Source: Pezicula radicicola (lineage: Eukaryota; Ascomycota; Leotiomycetes; Helotiales; Dermateaceae). Taken from it: a stretch of DNA of 64,000 nucleotides. Positions 45,978 through 58,019 of the stretch are shown here, one piece after another; the stretch's first letter is position 1, and each line of letters opens with the position of its first letter. Under the pieces are notes generated by a model, which worked only from the letters and a program-made list of their open reading frames with translations, was not told where the DNA came from and searched no databases. The DNA is taken from the NCBI GenBank assembly GCA_003008705.1, contig PDUO01000067.1:124001-188000 (forward strand), in the 5' to 3' direction. The translations under genes were made by a program, and so were the position numbers.

Positions 45978-47987
45978 TATTTTTATCGTGAATAATAGAA
46001 AAATTCAAACATGGAGCAGAGGGAAATAGTTTTATTATATCTACTATCTACTAACTGCGGGGGTTTTACACTGTAGGGTGACTATAATGGAGTGCTTGTA
46101 GGTATGGAGTGTATTTGCGTTAATTAGAGAACGTTTCTCGTCGGTTATGCGGCCTAGTGGCGCACATGTGGCTTAATACACAGCGTTCACCAGTTAAACC
46201 GTATTGATTAGGTTGATTAGGTCGATTAGGTACATAAATGGTTTTAAGGCGACGGCTTACTAGCGGCTCAGGTCGATATTACCTTCTCTATACTATACAC
46301 TGTACTCTGGATATTGCTAAACATTCTTTTAACGATGCCGACAAGAATAATGATAAGTCTCCCTCGTCTCCTCTTATTTACACCTCTTATCCTCTTAATT
46401 ATCATTATATTCATAATTAACAATCACTCTGCGCATTCCAGCATCTGGGGCTGCCGATGGAGAATAGACGCAAGCAAACAAATACCCTTCGACCTCTTAC
46501 GTCCACGTCCCGTCACTTACAGCTTTGTAGCCCAATCTCTAGAGATCGAGATCCGTACTCAACCCTATAACCAATAGAGCAACTATTCCTAATTCTTATG
46601 ACAATATAGGTGCCATTGTGAGACTGGGAGCATGGAGGGTAGTTAATTATTTGGTTTACGGCCTAAAGGAGCTGTAGGTTGTCACCACGGTTATATCGCT
46701 TAACACGCCCGGGCTCTTTTACCACCTAACAAAAACAGAATTACGGAGAGAGCACTGCTGCAAGCCTTTGACTGAAGGTCGATAATGGCTTTTATCATAA
46801 AATATTTGGTGTGATATAGGATACTAGGATATATTTTAGCATGTGTTCTACCCCTCTCTGGTTACGCGCCATCTTTTATAGTCCGTACGCCGTGTTCCTT
46901 GGTTCTAGCATCCGAGGCCACATGGTCCAGATGGCTTTATTGTTCTAACTAAGTGCTGTCTCTACTGGAAATCCTTCTTGGACATGTGAGAGAGAGCTTC
47001 TTGTTGAAGATTAGTGGACATGGCCGCCGGAATGGGCAGAGGGACTGCAGCCTCAATCTCAGTTCGTTATTTCCAAAGTGCTTGTTAAGGCTGCTTATTG
47101 TATTAGATATATTACTTTGGGATTGAAGGATAAGGATCTGGAATACGAATGAAGTCACACAAATAGCGACTAGGAAAAAGTGCCCTAGCTGTAGACAGAA
47201 TTTTGTTAGGTATTATAGCGAGATCATGTTAGCTTGTAAAGTCTAGTTGGCCACCCTAGGCTCCACAAACTACTATTTAATTGGCCTTCCTAGACAGCAA
47301 GTCTCTCGGTCTTACAAAGGGTTAATAGGCTCCATTTACGTTAGCTTTGATAGTTTGTATGTATTATCTACTTATTAAGCTATAAAGTGATTTGGGATAC
47401 GCAATTAATAGTAGTCTATTATATCAGCTAGAAATATACTACATAGTTGCTAGGAATAACATATGCTGTGGGCAAATTTTATTGTATTTCGTACCTTACC
47501 GAAGGAACAAGACAAGAGTGCTGAAATAGGCGAACTTCATTAAGGGGAACGGTCACATGACTATTGCCAGAACACATGAGAACACACTTTAATATTCAAC
47601 GAATAGGGGACTCCACTTTATCTCTATGTTAAATCACCAAACGCCATTTGAGCAACATCCATAGAGCCATAGCCATATATGTACTGTCATACCGACGAGT
47701 AAGGTTCATGAATCGCTTAACTTTATGAATCGCTCACCGAAAAGTGCCGAATTACACGAATCACAAGACTTTATTCAAGTCAAGGAGTTTGCTCAAATAG
47801 AACGTGGGAAGCTGCCTAGATTCGTGAATACTGGAGTGGATTAATGGATTAGATTGAGCCAATCCTAAATTTGTTGACTCAGCCCTAGCTAGGTTGATAC
47901 ACGAGGCAGAACGCCAAGATCTACAAGTATAAATATCGCGCATGCCCTCCAAGTTTTAGCGAGCACTGACGCCTTTTCTCCCTAAGC
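45978..47987. other. Intergenic region
   Basis: About 2.0 kb with no supported gene. A short tandem of GATTAGGT-like units occurs at about 46200-46230. Open frames are short and lack any recognisable domain. Confidence 0.5.
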
Positions 47988-49073
47988 ATGATTAACGTAC
48001 TCTTAAACCGTCTCGCACGATCTTTGATCTGGATCTTCTGGATACTACGATTCCGACGCTTCTTCTCCCAGAAGTCACAGAAATCGGCAGAAAAAGGCAA
48101 GCTCATCACCGAGAATAATGGAAACACGATCGAGTATTTCGCCCATATCGCTACGGCGGACTCTACAACCACAACCAATATCCTAATAATAACAGGAGCC
48201 GGCCGAGAAAATACCTTTGAGAACCTAGAGAAATGGGTCAGTTTTCTAGGTTCTGGATCTCGATATAATATCTGTATTCCGAATTTACCAGGATACGGCG
48301 GAACGTCTTGGAAACTTCTGCAAGGATTCAAGACTTCTGAAGAACAGATTCTGCATAATCAGAAGATTCTTCTTGAGCATCTTGGTTGGAAGGAAGAGGA
48401 GACGGTACTTTTGGGAATTTCTTATGGTACGTATGGAAGCCCATTCCTAGCTTCTTCGTGTTGTGGAAGATGAAGAGCTGACTGGTAGATGAAGGTTCTT
48501 TTGTAGTAATCAGCACCTTGAAATTCTACAATCCGAAATCCGTCATTGTAATCTCTCCTGGGAGAAGGATCCGAGAAACTTGTTTTCTTGTTGTGTTCGG
48601 TTTTGTACTCGAGTATTTACGCTACTATACTCTTTGGATACTCGATAAACTTGGCGTAGATGAAGCAAAGACTTTTACTTCGGAGAAAACTTTAAGGGTT
48701 TTAGGCGAGAGGGAAAGGCCAACGCCGATATTTGCGTTACATGGTGCTGATGATACGTGTATTCCGATTCAAAACTCACAGGTACGTAAGTTCTTTTGTT
48801 TACTACCTTTCACCTTGTCCGTGTTATTGCTTAATTTGTCTTCCTATTGCTAATTGTCGGTTTTGAAAGGCTTTATCTAGGGTATATCACCCTTTTTATC
48901 TTACCACAGTCGAGGGCGCTACACATGCAAATACACGTTTCGGGTCTGCACAAGGGATAATTCAAAATATTCTAAAGGATGACGAAGGATATATTCCACC
49001 ACAAATAGTTAGAGTTGGAGAGCAAGAACGAGACCTCCGAAAATTAACTAGTCATTCCGAGTCGCCCGATTAG
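47988..49073 (+). CDS. Alpha/beta-hydrolase fold protein
   Basis: Exons 47988-48430, 48514-48781 and 48870-49073 (introns 83 and 88 bp) give 304 residues. An N-terminal hydrophobic helix (SLIWIFWILRF) suggests a membrane anchor. The central fold shows ILIITGAGREN, NLPGYGGTSW, the nucleophile elbow LLGISYGT ending at the first splice, a late acid candidate in ALHGADDTCIPI and the histidine in VEGATHAN after the second intron, so a full Ser-Asp-His triad is present. The first splice was chosen because it preserves GISYG and the downstream frame. It could be an esterase or lipase; no closer assignment can be made. It stands alone between a long intergenic region and a MITE-like element. Confidence 0.78.
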
Positions 49074-50011
49074 GAGGGTTGGAATTGTTGGGAGAGGGGA
49101 AACATTACTCTTGTTTGAGATTTGAGGATGACTATATCTGTTAACAAGTTGTTCGTTGTTCTCTTCTACGTCTAATGTTTAATAGATATTGTAAATTATT
49201 GCCCACAGTTCCACCCTGGCATATATTTATTCTAATAGTCTACTAGGTTGAATTCAGTAACTAATTTAATTCAGATATTTGATTTAAAGCTCGTGTCATA
49301 AATCATGATAAAGTATGTGTACTGTACAACTGAATCTATCACTTTTATTGGAGCTAGTCGGTTGCTGTTCTTCTTGCCATGAAGTAAAAGTAAGAGTTCG
49401 TGCCACTGGGAATGGCCCACCCTACGAAAATACACCAAAAATTGTGAAATTACACATTTTTAAATTATTTATAAATCAGTAACTACTAATTTATTCTTAT
49501 AAAATTAAAAAATCTAATAGATAATTACTTAAAAATATATATACTATAAGGAATTAATATTTTCTTTAAAATTAAGTGTTTAATATATACTTTAATATAG
49601 TATATTTTAAATTTTATAAAATTTTATATATAAATTAAGCGATTTTAAGTAAAATTTCCTTTTATACTTAAAGAACATCTTATAACTTTTTTATTAGGTA
49701 AATAAATTAAATTCTAAAGAGTACAAATTAAAAATAAAGTAATTCTTATATATAATCTTTAATTTGATATCTTTATTTCCATTTATTGTTGATTTATAAA
49801 TAATTTAAAAAGGTGTAATTTCGCTATTTTTGGTGTATTTTCGTGGGGTGGGCCATTCCCCGTGGCACGAACTCTTACTTTTCTATAGTTCCGAACTTCT
49901 ATTTTGTTCACAACCACCAATAAGTAACCTCCATAAAGTATATACAACTGAACCATCATTCTCATCAAAATCTCTTCTGTATATACATCATCCCATCATT
50001 AAGCTACATAT
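49074..50011. other. Intergenic region containing a MITE-like element
   Basis: About 940 bp between convergent genes (hydrolase + and tyrosinase -). More than half of it is the inverted-repeat element at 49386-49882. Confidence 0.6.
49386..49882. mobile_element. MITE-like non-autonomous element with long terminal inverted repeats
   Basis: About 95 bp at the left (AAAAGTAAGAGTTCGTGCCA... from 49386) are repeated in inverse orientation at the right end (…TGGCACGAACTCTTACTTTT, to 49882), with only a few mismatches. The 300-bp centre is extremely AT-rich and has no open frame. The total of 497 bp and the lack of coding capacity fit a miniature inverted-repeat or fold-back element. No clear target duplication is seen at the ends I chose, so the class cannot be fixed. 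Confidence 0.82.
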
Positions 50012-51575
50012 CTAAACATAGATATAGCAAAGCTGCTCCCCAACCGTAGACATGATACTCCCCTGCGTAACAGGAGCCGCATTAACACCAAGATCAATCA
50101 AATCATCCAACGTTCCATTTCTCGACGGCGGACCATTATTCAAAGTGATAGTCCCAGAAACGGCATTAAGTCTCTCAGCAAGGTCTTGATTCTGCCAGAT
50201 CCACCAAGTTCTGTCAATCTGACCGTGATGTAACCAGAATGCAGGGTCTCCTGGGCTGGTAAAGAGATCTCCGCCTGGGTCTCCTCCAATTGTAAAGTGA
50301 CCTCCGGTATGTACGCCGTAGAAACCGCTGGCGAAATCACCTTGCATTACTGTTTGGAACCAGTAGATGTCTGGGTTTTCGGTGAGCAGTGAGGTGCTGT
50401 TCACATCTGTTGTCCATTGTGAGGATACCCAGACAGAAATGTCACGTTTGAGGCAGCGTGGATTGTATGCGAAGGTGGAATTGACGGCTACAACTTCGGG
50501 TTCGGCGAGCGTGGGGGATATGGGACCTAGGTTTACAGTCATATTCTTAAAAGGCTATAAATAAGGCATCAGTATACCCCTTTTCTGAAGCTACGAGATT
50601 ATGAAATAGTTTCCTTGAGTTGTGAAAAATGACTTCAGGCCAAAGACATATGTTGCAGCTGGCTCAAGTAGAGGATTCGGATTTAATATGCACTTACTCC
50701 GGTTGTTACGCAACCACCTCCTTCTCCAGGAGGAATACAGTTCAGGAGGGTTGGGAGGCCTTCGGTGCAATTATGAGCTTCGTACTCGCCGTTACCTGAC
50801 ATACTATAGTCCGAACCGTCAAAGACGGGGCTATTGATTGGGTCAAACTAAGAAGATTAATAAGTTGAGCATCTCTGAAGAACATAGAGATGACTTACTG
50901 CATATTTGCCCCAATTCCAGTATGGCTGATATCCAGTGTAACCACATTCATTTCTAAGCGCTTGCTCGAAGGTCCATACGAAGTATCTGTGCCAGGACAG
51001 GAAGTTGGCGGTGCCGTGGATGGTCAACGTCTGGTTGATGTGCACAGCAACGAAATCGTCATAACGGCTCTTGGCTCCAGGGACTAGTGGGTAGTAGTGT
51101 TAGCATTTCTTCGTTTGCAAAGGCTCGAGAGGAACAAGACAATAGTTTAGGAGTATCGAGGCATGTCTTGTATAGACAAGAGACATGCCGAAGCTCCTAA
51201 ATTATCCGTCATATGGCACAAACTAGCTTTACGAACCTTCTGTGGGGTCCATTCGAGAGGGTTTGCTCATCAGGCAGAGAACCGCATTGGTGTAAGAAGT
51301 TCGCTCTGTATTGGAGAGATCTCCCCTTCGTATTGAATTAGTACCAGTCGTATGTTCTAATTTAGGAAGGTAACTTACCATTCTCTTCGTACTGCAACAT
51401 TTCTCAGGGTACAGGTAGAATCTATGCCTGACTTTGTTTGGTTATATTCATAAGCTGCGAGATTTAGCAAACCCTTCGCCGCAAGAGCATCGGTGGAAGC
51501 AGTGGAAGCAGGCGTATACGCAATTGCACCACTAGCTGCGGCTAGGAACGCCGTGGCTTGAAATGAGAAGCGCAT
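50012..51575 (-). CDS. Secreted tyrosinase (type-3 copper monooxygenase)
   Basis: Exons downward: 51575-51379, 51325-51237, 51083-50899, 50847-50698 and 50554-50012; 1164 nt, 387 residues. An N-terminal signal peptide (MRFSFQATAFLAAASGAIA) marks secretion. The copper A site is formed by VHINQT and HGTANFLSWHRYFVW, the copper B site by VHTGGHF and GDPAFWLHHGQIDRTWWIWQ, so all six copper-binding histidine positions are present. Cysteines in exon 4 (NCTEG, NCIPPG, GGGCV) are typical of this short fungal group. It oxidises phenols to o-quinones, for melanin or secondary-metabolite crosslinking. The start is the second in-frame ATG, since the first would bury the signal peptide. A UstYa-like gene lies 5 kb away. 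Confidence 0.93.
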
Positions 51576-54227
51576 TGTGAACAAAGTACAAGTAAGCCAC
51601 CAAAACGAGGGTAGAGGAGGAGGGACACTTGAATAAACTTGAAACACAGAAGTGTAGAGTGTCCGCCTCTGGGATGGGAAGACTTACGAGAACTCTTCCA
51701 GTATTTGAACGAGAAGTTCTTGGCTGTGTGGGAGTTCCAATCAGTTGGTAACGCCTGACCAACGGATATTACCATAGATTGAAGAGGGGCGCAACGGTGC
51801 AACCAAGCCCAGACTTCGGAGGTTTTCCTTCTCGAATTTCAACTTCAGGTTCGACATCTGCTGAGTGGAGAATTGTCTATTGAAGCTGATTTGGGGCCCT
51901 AATCTACTAGGCTGCAAGCCAGGGGCGAAGATCCATGCCTTTTCAGCGATTGGATTTCCCAGCACTGTCTGCTTATCAGAGTCTCTCCGTGTACGAAAAA
52001 ACCGGCCGATTTGTGGCACACTCTACCCTACCAAAAACATCCGCCAAAATACCTAACAAAAATAAAATAAAATATAACAAAATTATATCTCTTTTATTCG
52101 AAATGCCTCTAATTGAATTCACGAAATTTCAACTCGTTATATTTGATAGTTATTTAGTAAGTTAATTGTTTTGGTGATATAGTCCGTGCACAAACCCGCC
52201 GGTTTTTTTGTACACGCAGAGGAGAGTTTGCAGCGAAAGTGTATTCATAGTAAGCGAGCTGCGAAAACCTTGTCGCGTACAGTAAGCACAAACCCTTGCT
52301 TCTTCTAGAAGATGTCCTTTCCATGCAATACCTGGATACCTAGTCAATAGACTTGTAAACTACTGCAAACGCCGGCCGGCCCTTGACACGTGGTAGAGGA
52401 GGTTGCAGCCTCTCAGGAGTTCAGGATGGTCTTACTTTTTTTTCGGGCCTGGAACAGAGCTGTACCGACATATTTCGAAGAAAGTTGATGTCCAAAATGC
52501 CAACCTCGCACTGCAACTTCTCTGTGCCATGCCATTCGTCTTGTCAATTTCTATCTCTCGAGAGGAGCGTTGGACTGTGCTTGTAGGTTGCTTGTAAAGT
52601 GGACTTGAGGTTAAACGAAGGTTGTTGATTTTCGATGAAAGTTCCGCGTCCCGGATCCCCCATATGCCTCATAATTCCTTGATTCTCGCTAATCCCCATA
52701 GGGATCGCTTGCCGAAAATCGAGGGTCTGAGCGTAGATGGCAGGTTTGGCAAGATTGGGCCGGATAAGATCTTAACTCTATTCAAACTTCGCTGCTTCTT
52801 TTTCCACCTCTCTCATGTTCTGAGGCCATTCTTCGTACTCTGGACTTCTTTGTTCCTTTAATACTCTCGTTATCATCTCGCCTAGAAATAACATCCTTAG
52901 CGAGCATATTCAGGTATCACGACAATTGATTTCCACGAGCTCTTTGCTACACTTTCTTACAGTAGGTTACACGTCGTAACCGGGTTCATCGTATTTATCC
53001 AGGTTAAACTCAGTTTTGGGAACGGGGAACATTACGCGATCAGTTCAGTGACACTGCACCCATACAATCGCCAAGGGATCCACCCTTGGCAGCCATAAGA
53101 GCTCCCGCCTATCGGAGTATATCCTCTTCTTGCATTTCTTTCAACGCCACCAGCATCCCGTCCCTTGGATCGGTACTCCACAATTCATGTAGCAGAAGTG
53201 TCGGTTCTTTCGGTCAGCGCATCATTGGCCTAGAGAACATCTGCCTCAATTGTCGGTGTTTATCCTTGTACTTCTTCCGATATTACCTTCCACATAGGGG
53301 GCTCTCCGTTCATGATGGCTGAAGGATAAAACGTGTTCCGGCTTCTATATTGTGGTGTCCGGTTAGCAGATGTAGCAGACGACACGGTTCAGCAAGGCTA
53401 ACTTCCTCGTTCCTGCATGTATCAACCAGATACAGTATTTCTACCCGAGTTTAATTTCATTAATTATTCAATCAAAATTGCTGCACGTATACGTAGTAAC
53501 TGATGTTGACACACGATTATCTACGCGAGATCTTGGGTTTCTGCGATTGGAAGTATTCAATCGAGAGGTACTCTGTAGAGACTTGTCTTGGGCCACGAGG
53601 CATGAGGCGACTTGGCAGAATTTGTGCAGTTTGTGCAACTCTAGAGCACTGCAACCTACTCTTTATGGTGGCCCTGGATATCCGAAGTACCGGCATGGTT
53701 GCATCAGCTGAAATTCAGAGACTTCGACCTGCGGACTCAAGGAGTAACTGGACACTTCGATGCAAGAAACGCTTTGCAAGTTGCTTGTTGGCAACCCTGC
53801 TTCACACATCTTCTGCGAGTGATTGCCTTAACGAGACACTCCGCGAAACGACATCTGCTTCCAAGGTCTATGATCAGAGCCAAGCTTGATCGATGTAGAA
53901 AGTAGCCACGAACCCCAGAGTCATGTTCGCGAGAAGTTCCCGTCCTAATCTTGAGTTCAAGGGCCCTCTTAATGTGAAAACAACTTTCTCGGCGACTTCC
54001 CATGCTCAAGCTACAGCCTAAGGAGTTCATCCAATTCACATTGGTGAACTGATCGACGTCCCTAAGGCTACTGCAGTCTCAGATCCACTGTGCGGCAAAG
54101 CCCCACAACAACAGGATCAATCGATAATCATTCCTAACAAAAATCAACACTGCGATATTATCTTGTTCCACTGTCGATCTGAGAGCGATCGACTTGGGGT
54201 GCGAACAAACATACCTAGGCATTCGAA
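51576..54227. other. Intergenic region between tyrosinase and Pth11-like genes, with an inverted-repeat element
   Basis: About 2.65 kb between divergent genes. It contains the small inverted-repeat element at 51989-52215, about 415 bp upstream of the tyrosinase start. GC content is near that of coding DNA in 52.4-54.2 kb, and an open frame of 128 codons occurs at 53503-53889, but no domain or precursor-peptide pattern is visible. Confidence 0.5.
51989..52215. mobile_element. Small inverted-repeat element (MITE-like), 227 bp
   Basis: The left end GTGTACGAAAAAACCGGC (51989 on) is matched by the inverse complement of the right end, GTGTACAAAAAAACCGGC (to 52215), and the match continues for about 30 bp to GTG(G)CAC. 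The interior is AT-rich without coding capacity. A target duplication is not evident. It sits in the upstream region of the tyrosinase gene. Confidence 0.72.
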
Positions 54228-55821
54228 ATGCCTTCGTTCGTGCCGGCCATGATGATAAGGCAATCGAATCCATCTGAAAACAACAAAGGCTCAATCCTGG
54301 CGATCAATGGCTTTTTTACTGGCTTCACACTTCTCATTGTGGTGGCTCGGATATATGTTCGAAGTGTGATGCTGAAGACTATGGGAATAGATGACTATAT
54401 CATCTGTTCAGCAATGGTGAGTTCAGACGCCTTTGGAGGAGCTTCGAAAATGAAGAATGGGACTGAAGCTAAAGAAATGAGCGCAAACTGACTATGAGAA
54501 TAGCTAATGGGTATTGGCGTCTTCATCACCTTCATCGGAGAGACGCATTGGGGAATGGGAAAACATACAGCGGATATTTCGACACCCGATATGATTAACC
54601 TGCTACACTGGGAATTTTTTCACTCGATCATGGTAACTCTTGGGATCAGTTTGGTCAAGATATCTCTCGCCTTCTTCCTTTTGCGACTAGTTCCAGGACG
54701 TTGGTATAAAAGATTCCTTATTGGCATGGTTGGTGAGTATATTCGATGATCATAAGGCATTCTGACAGCTAACACTAAGCAAAGTATTCCTTGTGCTATT
54801 TACTATCGCTTCAATATGTAAGTGCATCTACAAAGGGTTACTTCGACTTTCTAATGGGGCTCAGTAACCATCATTTTCGCATGCATTCCCGTTGAGGCCA
54901 ACTGGAATTTGGCAATTGTTGCCACGTCAAACTGCTACTCGAAAGAAACTTTCACAGACATCGGCCTTTTCAACAGCTGTGAGTGTATTTAAACAAAATA
55001 ACAGGCCAAAACTATACAGCTAACCGTAGAATTAGGTGTTAATATCATTACCGACGTACTCTTTGCAACTTTGCCGATCCCGGTGGTTTGGAACCTACAA
55101 GTAAACGGCCGAACAAAAATTACCTTGCTCTGTATCCTTAGTCTTGGATTCTTGTAAGTGACCAAGGTTATCACACGACCCAAACGTGCACACTAACACA
55201 CCAAGTGCTTGCGCCTGTGCAATAAACAAAACATATCTCCAATCAAAATTCTACTCAACACCCGACAGCACATTGTACGGCCCCTTCCATCCCAATCCAA
55301 AAACCTCTTCAAACCCAAATATACTAACAAAATAATCAACCATCAGCAACGACAGTTACTTCATCTGGAATTCTATCGAGCTTTTTGTAGGAATAGTCGC
55401 CGCCTCCCTCCCAGCTCTCCGTCCCCTCTTCGCAAGCCTCCTCGAAACAACAAGAAACATAGCAACCCGACGTACCGGACTCGGCTCATCCTCAAACGCT
55501 CGCCGTAAATACTATATGCACGACGATAACGACATAAACATGAATTCTCTTCCCAGAGGCACGATGAAAGGAACTAAGAATTATGATGTTACGGTTACTA
55601 GTCGTGGTGTTTTAGGAAATAATAGTGTTGCAGGGAGAAGCGAAGAGGATATCGATGGTGCTAATGGTATAGATGGGAATGATGATTGGAAGAGGAGTGA
55701 TAGTAGTGAGAATATTTTACCTATACAAGGCCAGAGGGATGGAGAAAGAAATGTTAGTAGGAATAGCGGGATGAGGGGACACCAGGGGATTGTTAAGACT
55801 GTTGATGTTACAATCTCTTGA
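54228..55821 (+). CDS. Pth11/rhodopsin-like seven-pass membrane protein
   Basis: Exons 54228-54416, 54504-54732, 54785-54817, 54865-54978, 55036-55153, 55206-55274 and 55347-55821 total 1227 nt, 408 residues. Seven hydrophobic helices can be followed: ILAINGFFTGFTLLIVVARI, LMGIGVFITFIG, IMVTLGISLVKISLAFFLLR, VFLVLFTIASI.TIIFACIPV, VNIITDVLFATLPIPVVW, TLLCILSLGF.ACACAI and SIELFVGIVAASLPALRPLF. Landmarks of the fungal rhodopsin/Pth11-related family are present: GIDDYI in loop 1, HWGMGKH after helix 2, CIPVEANWN, and a final helix followed by PLF. There is no CFEM domain. The 120-residue tail is hydrophilic, Asn/Asp/Ser-rich and probably cytosolic. Family members act in surface sensing, but most are uncharacterised. 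Confidence 0.88.
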
Positions 55822-56865
55822 GTGCTTTGTCACTTGTGCTTTCTGTATTGCTTTTTTTATGATGGGATGGTATAGAAAGGGATTTTTGGAAAAAGGAAAA
55901 TGGCATGTATGTATGATGGGTAGGTTTTTTACTCCGTTTACTTCCATGCCTTTTCATAACAACAATTCCCCTTTATTCCAACACGCTATATTGACCAAGT
56001 AAAGAGTTTTGTAGAAGGGTTATATGCTCGCCAGACGTCACTTAAAATGGAATCTATAAAACAATGCATACAAGCAAAAACAGCGATCAAAGAAGGATAG
56101 AACTAGTCTCCTAGTCCGAACTCCTGTATAGAGTAGAGAATACACCAAGTTCCATTTATCTGGAGTTAGGACCTTATGAATTATTCCAAGTACCGACGAG
56201 TTCATAAATAGCTTGGAATCATGCACTTGTCAAAAAAGCTTATCATATCAAGTGAGTCGCTTAGAAAATAAAGCACTGTACTTAGAAGGTAAGAAAGGTA
56301 CCTAAATTAAGTAAGTCACTTAAATTTTGAGTTGCTTAAATCGAACAGACTACTTTGCCTAGTCCATGAGTTAAGAAAAACATTCATACATTAAACAATT
56401 CATAAGCTCATCAGCTTATACCTTCTAAGAACTGGACTGTTCCGACAATGTGACTAATCGCCAGGATATCTAATTAACTGTCAGCCAGAAACCAGGTGAT
56501 ATTTGGACGTGTAATCAGTCCACTTTTTATGTGTATATATAGCCCCTTCAGACCTCACTTTATTCTGAAATCAAGTCCCATTTTATTAGTCTGACATTAA
56601 CTAATGATAATAATACATATAATGGTAAAGGTTTTTCCAATTTGTTGATTTGATATCTTGATTTTTATATTGCTGTACTCGTCTACCTTGCTTAATTACT
56701 GCTTTGTAAAAGTTGTTCAACAAAAAATATTCCAAAGTATATATAGACTGAATAGCTTTAGTTATACATCTATTCTAATACACTGTGCCTCGCTTAAAGT
56801 AAACCTCACAACTCGCTAAACCAATTAACTTAAACACATACCCATCCAACCCCATCCAACTCCCC
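55822..56865. other. Convergent intergenic region with repeat array
   Basis: About 1.0 kb between the 3' ends of the Pth11-like and UstYa-like genes. It contains array 4 of the 18-bp repeat at 56249-56343. Confidence 0.5.
56249..56343. repeat. Array 4 of degenerate 18-bp repeat
   Basis: Units such as CAAGTGAGTCGCTTAGAA and TAAGTAAGTCACTTAAAT are separated by diverged units of 16-21 bp. The consensus matches arrays 1-3 and 5. Confidence 0.65.
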
Positions 56866-58019
56866 TCAAACATCCTCTCTCTCCTCCTCACCACCCCCAA
56901 AATACCTTTCACTCTCACCCAACTTCCTAATACTATCCCAATCCTTACAAACATGTTTCCCATCCTCCCTTCTCCACCTCTTCTTCCCATCTACTTCATC
57001 CCTCGTTAAAATAACGGGTGTAATATCAGCTGTACACATTAATTCCTGTCTTAGAATCTCTATACAATGATCCCAATATTCTAATCCACTCTGGCTTGGA
57101 AATTCGTGTCCTTCGATATTCTCCAGAGATTCGGAGCTTTGGGTGGTGACAGTGGAGTTTAAATAACGATCTGGTCGTAGAGATTGTCGTAAGAAGTCGA
57201 GACATTGGAGTTGATGGAAGATTTCTAGAGTTTTTACCCGCTCTTTTTTGTTGGGCGACGAAGCGGCAGTCGCCTCTTGGGAATTGAAGGTGTGTGTTGG
57301 GATTTGGGAAGCTGGTAGTTCGGAGAGTAGGAAGGCTGGGGATTGTTTTTTTAGTTTATTGGATTTCGAGGTTTGAGGAGATGCTTACGTTCCCAGAGAT
57401 TGAGCCATACTGCGTCAGTTTCGTCAGTTGGTGGTGTCATGTAGACTGAGCTATGAACATTGTTAGAAAGTCTCTTGTGGGCAATCCTAGGATACTCCTT
57501 ACATATTTGGAGTCCAACCATCGTTGAAAATAACGGTTTCGTATTGAATTACTTGTTCTAGCGGTGCTATATATTATTAGTTCCACTGATATACTTGCTT
57601 CTTGTTCACAGCCATCTTAAAGTATCTATAGTTCGGGATATGGACAACTTACTTTGCACAACTCCAGACCAATGTGGCAACGCAGCTCTCAAAGTCTTGG
57701 TCCTCAACCACCAGAAGATACAAAGACCAGTCAGAAGGAGATTCAAACAACCAGAAGCCCAAGTCCAACGTCTCAAAACCTGAAGCGCCTCCACCTCTTC
57801 CCTCTCAAGGATATCTCCACTACGCCCACGTTCCACGTCAACAACAATTTCATCATCATAGCGTTTCGATCGTGAGGCCGATGAACTTCCAGATCTATAA
57901 TTATCAACGAAATTTTCCGAAGAACTGCTGCTATTCTCGGATTCTGCTAGAACGTCGTCCTCTTCCTCGCAGTTCTTGAGTATGATATATGGGTATTTCG
58001 AATACCGGACTGGAGGCAT
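56866..58019 (-). CDS. UstYa-like (DUF3328) protein with altered HxxHC motifs
   Basis: Exons downward: 58019-57653, 57566-57503, 57450-57389 and 57335-56866; 963 nt, 320 residues. A Ser/Glu-rich cytosolic leader precedes one membrane helix (CLNLLLTGLCIFWWL), then PLEQVIQYETVIFNDGW, PPTDETDAVWLNLW and the two family motifs. These normally read HxxHC twice, but here they are HQLQC (in FHQLQCLDFLRQ) and YWDHC (in EYWDHCIEILRQELMC). In characterised members (UstYa/Yb, cyclochlorotine and phomopsin enzymes) these proteins catalyse oxidative cyclisation or chlorination, and the histidines are needed. Loss of one in each motif suggests altered or lost activity. It is convergent with the Pth11-like gene and 5 kb from a tyrosinase. 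Confidence 0.87.

Noticed and set aside
53503..53889. 128-codon open frame between the tyrosinase and Pth11-like genes
   Set aside because: No signal peptide, repeat structure or domain; competing frames overlap it. I considered it as a RiPP precursor and found no repeated core peptides.
57595..57979. Overlapping plus-strand open frames
   Set aside because: They are shadows of exon 1 of the UstYa-like gene on the minus strand.
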